This document shows positions 6,054-7,804 of a stretch of DNA of 7,804 nt, in pieces. Both the position numbers and the translations under genes were made by a program. The notes under the pieces were generated by a model. That model was not told the origin of the DNA and did not search any database. It saw nothing but the letters and a program-made list of their open reading frames with translations. Positions within the stretch are counted from its first letter, which is position 1. Every line of letters starts with the position of its first letter. The stretch is from Erysipelotrichia bacterium. GTDB taxonomy: Bacteria; Bacillota_I; Bacilli_A; Erysipelotrichales; Erysipelotrichaceae. The DNA lies in NCBI GenBank assembly GCA_009929095.1, contig SABF01000066.1, positions 1 through 7,804 on the forward strand, read 5' to 3'.

Positions 6054-6185
6054 GAACCGTTCGGGTTTGGTACAGCAGCCGCATCAGCAGTACTGGTATT
6101 TCTGCTGTATATGCTGTTTAGAAATAACAGATATCATGAAGAGATTCTCACGATCAGAGCAGCTGCAGCAGTTTCAGCCGAGTAA
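6054..6185 (+). pseudogene. feoB: In-frame 3' end of feoB, cut off by a stop codon
   Basis: Reading on in the feoB frame past TAA 6051-6053 gives 43 codons before the next TAA (6183-6185). They begin EPFGFGTAAASAVLVFLLYM, then LFRNNRYHEE and an alanine-rich end. A glycine turn followed by a hydrophobic helix and LFR plus a polar tail is the usual C-terminus of Firmicute FeoB proteins. No start codon with a ribosome site serves this frame, so a separate small protein is unlikely. The simplest reading is a nonsense change or three-base insertion in feoB, a sequencing error, or stop readthrough. The full product would be about 720 residues. Confidence 0.75.
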
Positions 6186-6378
6186 TCATTCAGCAGTCAA
6201 TGCACAAAAAAAGCCGGATATCACAGCTGAGACGAAAATCACAATACATATCTCAGCTGGATATTTGGCTGGACGATATGACGCATTGGCGAAGCAAATG
6301 TTCAAACCGAATCTGCAGACCGGTTCTTTGAAGCAAGCCGAACGGTTCTCTTCTTCTCTTGTCATGCAGAACTGATGC
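6186..6378. other. Convergent spacer between feoB and the histidine kinase gene
   Basis: Apart from the minus-strand terminator hairpin, this stretch holds no supported gene. A 12-base sequence CCGAACGGTTCT at 6338-6349 is the exact reverse complement of 6053-6064, next to the feoB stop. I found no clear plus-strand terminator for the feo operon here. Confidence 0.5.
6206..6270 (-). terminator. Large rho-independent terminator of the histidine kinase gene
   Basis: On the minus strand AGCC (6270-6267), ATAT (6264-6261) and a perfect nine-base CAGCTGAGA (6259-6251) pair with TCTCAGCTG (6232-6224), ATAT (6221-6218) and GGCT (6215-6212). Small mismatches interrupt the stem, the loop has 18 bases, and a run of seven T follows (6212-6206). 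On the plus strand the stem also forms but is not followed by T, so it is not a normal terminator for feo transcripts. It lies about 110 bases past the kinase stop codon. Confidence 0.75.
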
Positions 6379-7804
6379 TCAATTCTTCGTTCTGTGCAAG
6401 GCAATCTGTTCGGCCAGAATCTGATACATCTTTTCTGCCGCAATCGGTTTTGTAATATAGGCATCCATTCCGATAGACAGGCATTCCCTTGCGTCACCAT
6501 CGAAAGCATTGGCGCTCATTCCAATGATGGCGACTTTCTTGGCATCTGAACGATTCATGGAACGGATTGTTCTGGTTGCCTGGCAGCCATCCATCTTTGG
6601 CATCCGGATATCCATCAGCACTGCTGCATAGTGATTGATTTCGCTTTTTTCGAACATATCTGCTGCTTCAGCACCGTCTGCGGCACATTCCACAGTGTAA
6701 TTGGCTTTGCTTAACAGACGCACTGCAATTTCGCGATTCAGAGGATGGTCTTCTGCGAGAAGAATGCAGTATTTCTCTTTGCTGTCAGAAGCTGACTGCG
6801 GATGATTCGTACAGATTGCTTTCCTGGATTCCGAAGCCTGTATCTGTTCTTCTGTGGCTAATGGCATAGGCAGATGAATGATAACGGCGGTACCTTCATT
6901 CAACTTGCTCTGCAAGCTGATACTGCCATGCATGAGCGTAACAATCTGCTTCGTAATGGCAAGACCAAGACCGGCTCCTTCATATGCCTGTGCTTCATCT
7001 GCACGTTCAAATGCAGTGAACAGTTTCTTCTGGTATTCTTCACTCATTCCGATGCCGGTATCCCGGATGCAGAAGTCGGCATAAATCATGCCGTCTTCAG
7101 TATATACGTTGGAGATTGTCAGACTGACTGATCCGCCTGCAGGTGTGTATTTGATGGCATTGGACAGGACATTGTAGAAGATCTGATTGAATCGAGTGAT
7201 ATCAACATAGATGCAGGGGGCAATGTCGACTCTTTTCCAGGAAAAAGAAATCCCGTTTTTCTTGCACAGCGGAAGTGTAATGCTGTCCATGTACAGAACA
7301 AATTCACTTAAGGCGTATGCAGAAGGATTAAGTACAAGTCTGCCGCTTTCGATGCGTGACATATCAAGAATGTCATTGATCAGTCCCAGCAGGAAGGTGC
7401 TTGATATTTTGATTTTGTGCAGGTCGGATGCCAGTACCTCCGGCTGATCGAGTTCATCCATGGCGATATCAGTCAGGTTCAGAATAGCATGCATCGGAGT
7501 ACGAATATCATGGCTCATGTTCGACAGAAAAACACTCTTGGCATTGCTGGCAATCTTCGCTTCACTCAGGGCATTCTGAAGCTGGATTCTCTGCTGCTCC
7601 TCTTTCTGATAGATATCTGTGATATCGCGGCAGGAAATGACAATGCGCTCCTTCAGATCATCCAGATAGAATGCCTGAATACGTTTGATCTGCTCTTCTC
7701 TGCCAGAGAAGACAATGTGGGATTCCCGAATGACCACCGGCTGATGTTTCAGCTTTTCAACTAAGGTATCATAGTCATCCATCAGTGCTTTAGCAGTGCA
7801 GTCT
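6379..7804 (-). CDS. Hybrid sensor histidine kinase with receiver domain (N-terminus outside window)
   Basis: The frame is open to the right edge, so the true start lies beyond it. The first Met in view (7782) has no ribosome site, and numbering below counts from it. An end of a PAS-like sensor domain (about 15-57, closing with ISCRDITDIYQ) leads through a coiled linker to the HisKA domain, with phospho-accepting His91 in FLSNMSHDIRTPMHAI. The HATPase domain has the N box (YNVLSNAIKYTP, Asn208), G1 DTGIGM (241-246) and G2 GAGLGLAI (269-276). After a short linker a receiver domain (about 338-460) carries the acidic pair Glu344/Asp345, phospho-accepting Asp391 in MDIRMPKMDG, Ser423 and Lys445 in ITKP. 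All catalytic residues are intact. Such proteins pass phosphate from ATP to His to their own Asp; an Hpt protein or a response regulator usually follows. None is visible here, and the sensed signal is unknown. It is convergent with feoB and need not be related to iron. Confidence 0.93.
   Translation of the reverse strand, partial: DCTAKALMDDYDTLVEKLKHQPVVIRESHIVFSGREEQIKRIQAFYLDDLKERIVISCRDITDIYQKEEQQRIQLQNALSEAKIASNAKSVFLSNMSHDIRTPMHAILNLTDIAMDELDQPEVLASDLHKIKISSTFLLGLINDILDMSRIESGRLVLNPSAYALSEFVLYMDSITLPLCKKNGISFSWKRVDIAPCIYVDITRFNQIFYNVLSNAIKYTPAGGSVSLTISNVYTEDGMIYADFCIRDTGIGMSEEYQKKLFTAFERADEAQAYEGAGLGLAITKQIVTLMHGSISLQSKLNEGTAVIIHLPMPLATEEQIQASESRKAICTNHPQSASDSKEKYCILLAEDHPLNREIAVRLLSKANYTVECAADGAEAADMFEKSEINHYAAVLMDIRMPKMDGCQATRTIRSMNRSDAKKVAIIGMSANAFDGDARECLSIGMDAYITKPIAAEKMYQILAEQIALHRTKN

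Noticed and set aside
6044..6060. Short direct repeat AACCG around the feoB stop as a sign of a tandem duplication
   Set aside because: The offset is 11 bases, which would shift the frame, whereas the feoB frame continues unbroken apart from the TAA.
6067..6375. A Cys-containing 102-codon plus-strand frame after feoB, tempting as a FeoB-associated small protein
   Set aside because: It starts at TTG without a ribosome site, runs through the minus-strand terminator hairpin, and the feoB frame over the same DNA reads as a much better membrane helix and tail.

Overview
The window looks like chromosomal DNA of a Gram-positive-type bacterium of the Bacillota (Firmicutes), of medium-low GC. The evidence is AGGAGG-type ribosome binding sites, sigma-A-like promoters, short rho-independent terminators, a split feoA-feoA-feoB iron operon and a tRNA with an encoded CCA end. 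A gut Erysipelotrichia- or Clostridia-like host is a guess from protein flavour and cannot be proven here.

Layout. Positions 1-1010 hold a minus-strand nucleotidyltransferase with its own terminator (55-86) and an extended -10 promoter (1047-1055). Divergent from it is maf (1094-1657, plus), a house-cleaning nucleotide pyrophosphatase. A strong promoter overlapping the maf stop codon drives a tRNA-Thr(GGT) gene (1694-1767). The tRNA ends at a hairpin (1775-1803) that also reads as a terminator from the minus strand. A small unrecognised minus-strand ORF (1815-2012) stops just before that hairpin. A poorly coding stretch with inverted repeats (2013-2343) then leads to an AraC-type regulator with a GyrI-like effector domain. 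Its real start is most likely a TTG at 2344 behind a perfect AGGAGG. It ends at 3249 with its own terminator.

The centre is a ferrous iron uptake operon: feoA (3550-3762), a second feoA (3778-3999) and feoB (4020-6053). Two copies of a 16-bp palindrome, GTTAG-N6-CTAAC, lie between a TTGACA/TATAAG promoter and feoA. They resemble the iron boxes of DtxR/IdeR-family metalloregulators, so iron-dependent repression is inferred. feoB carries an in-frame TAA at 6051-6053. The same frame continues for 43 more codons and encodes what looks like the usual last membrane helix and charged tail of FeoB, so feoB appears cut short by a single stop codon (or a sequence error).

Convergent with feoB is a minus-strand hybrid sensor histidine kinase (6379 to beyond 7804; kinase plus receiver domain), with a large minus-strand terminator at 6206-6270. 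Its amino end lies outside the window.

No mobile element, CRISPR array or obviously new multi-gene system was seen. The most unusual features are the interrupted feoB and the paired metalloregulator-like operators.
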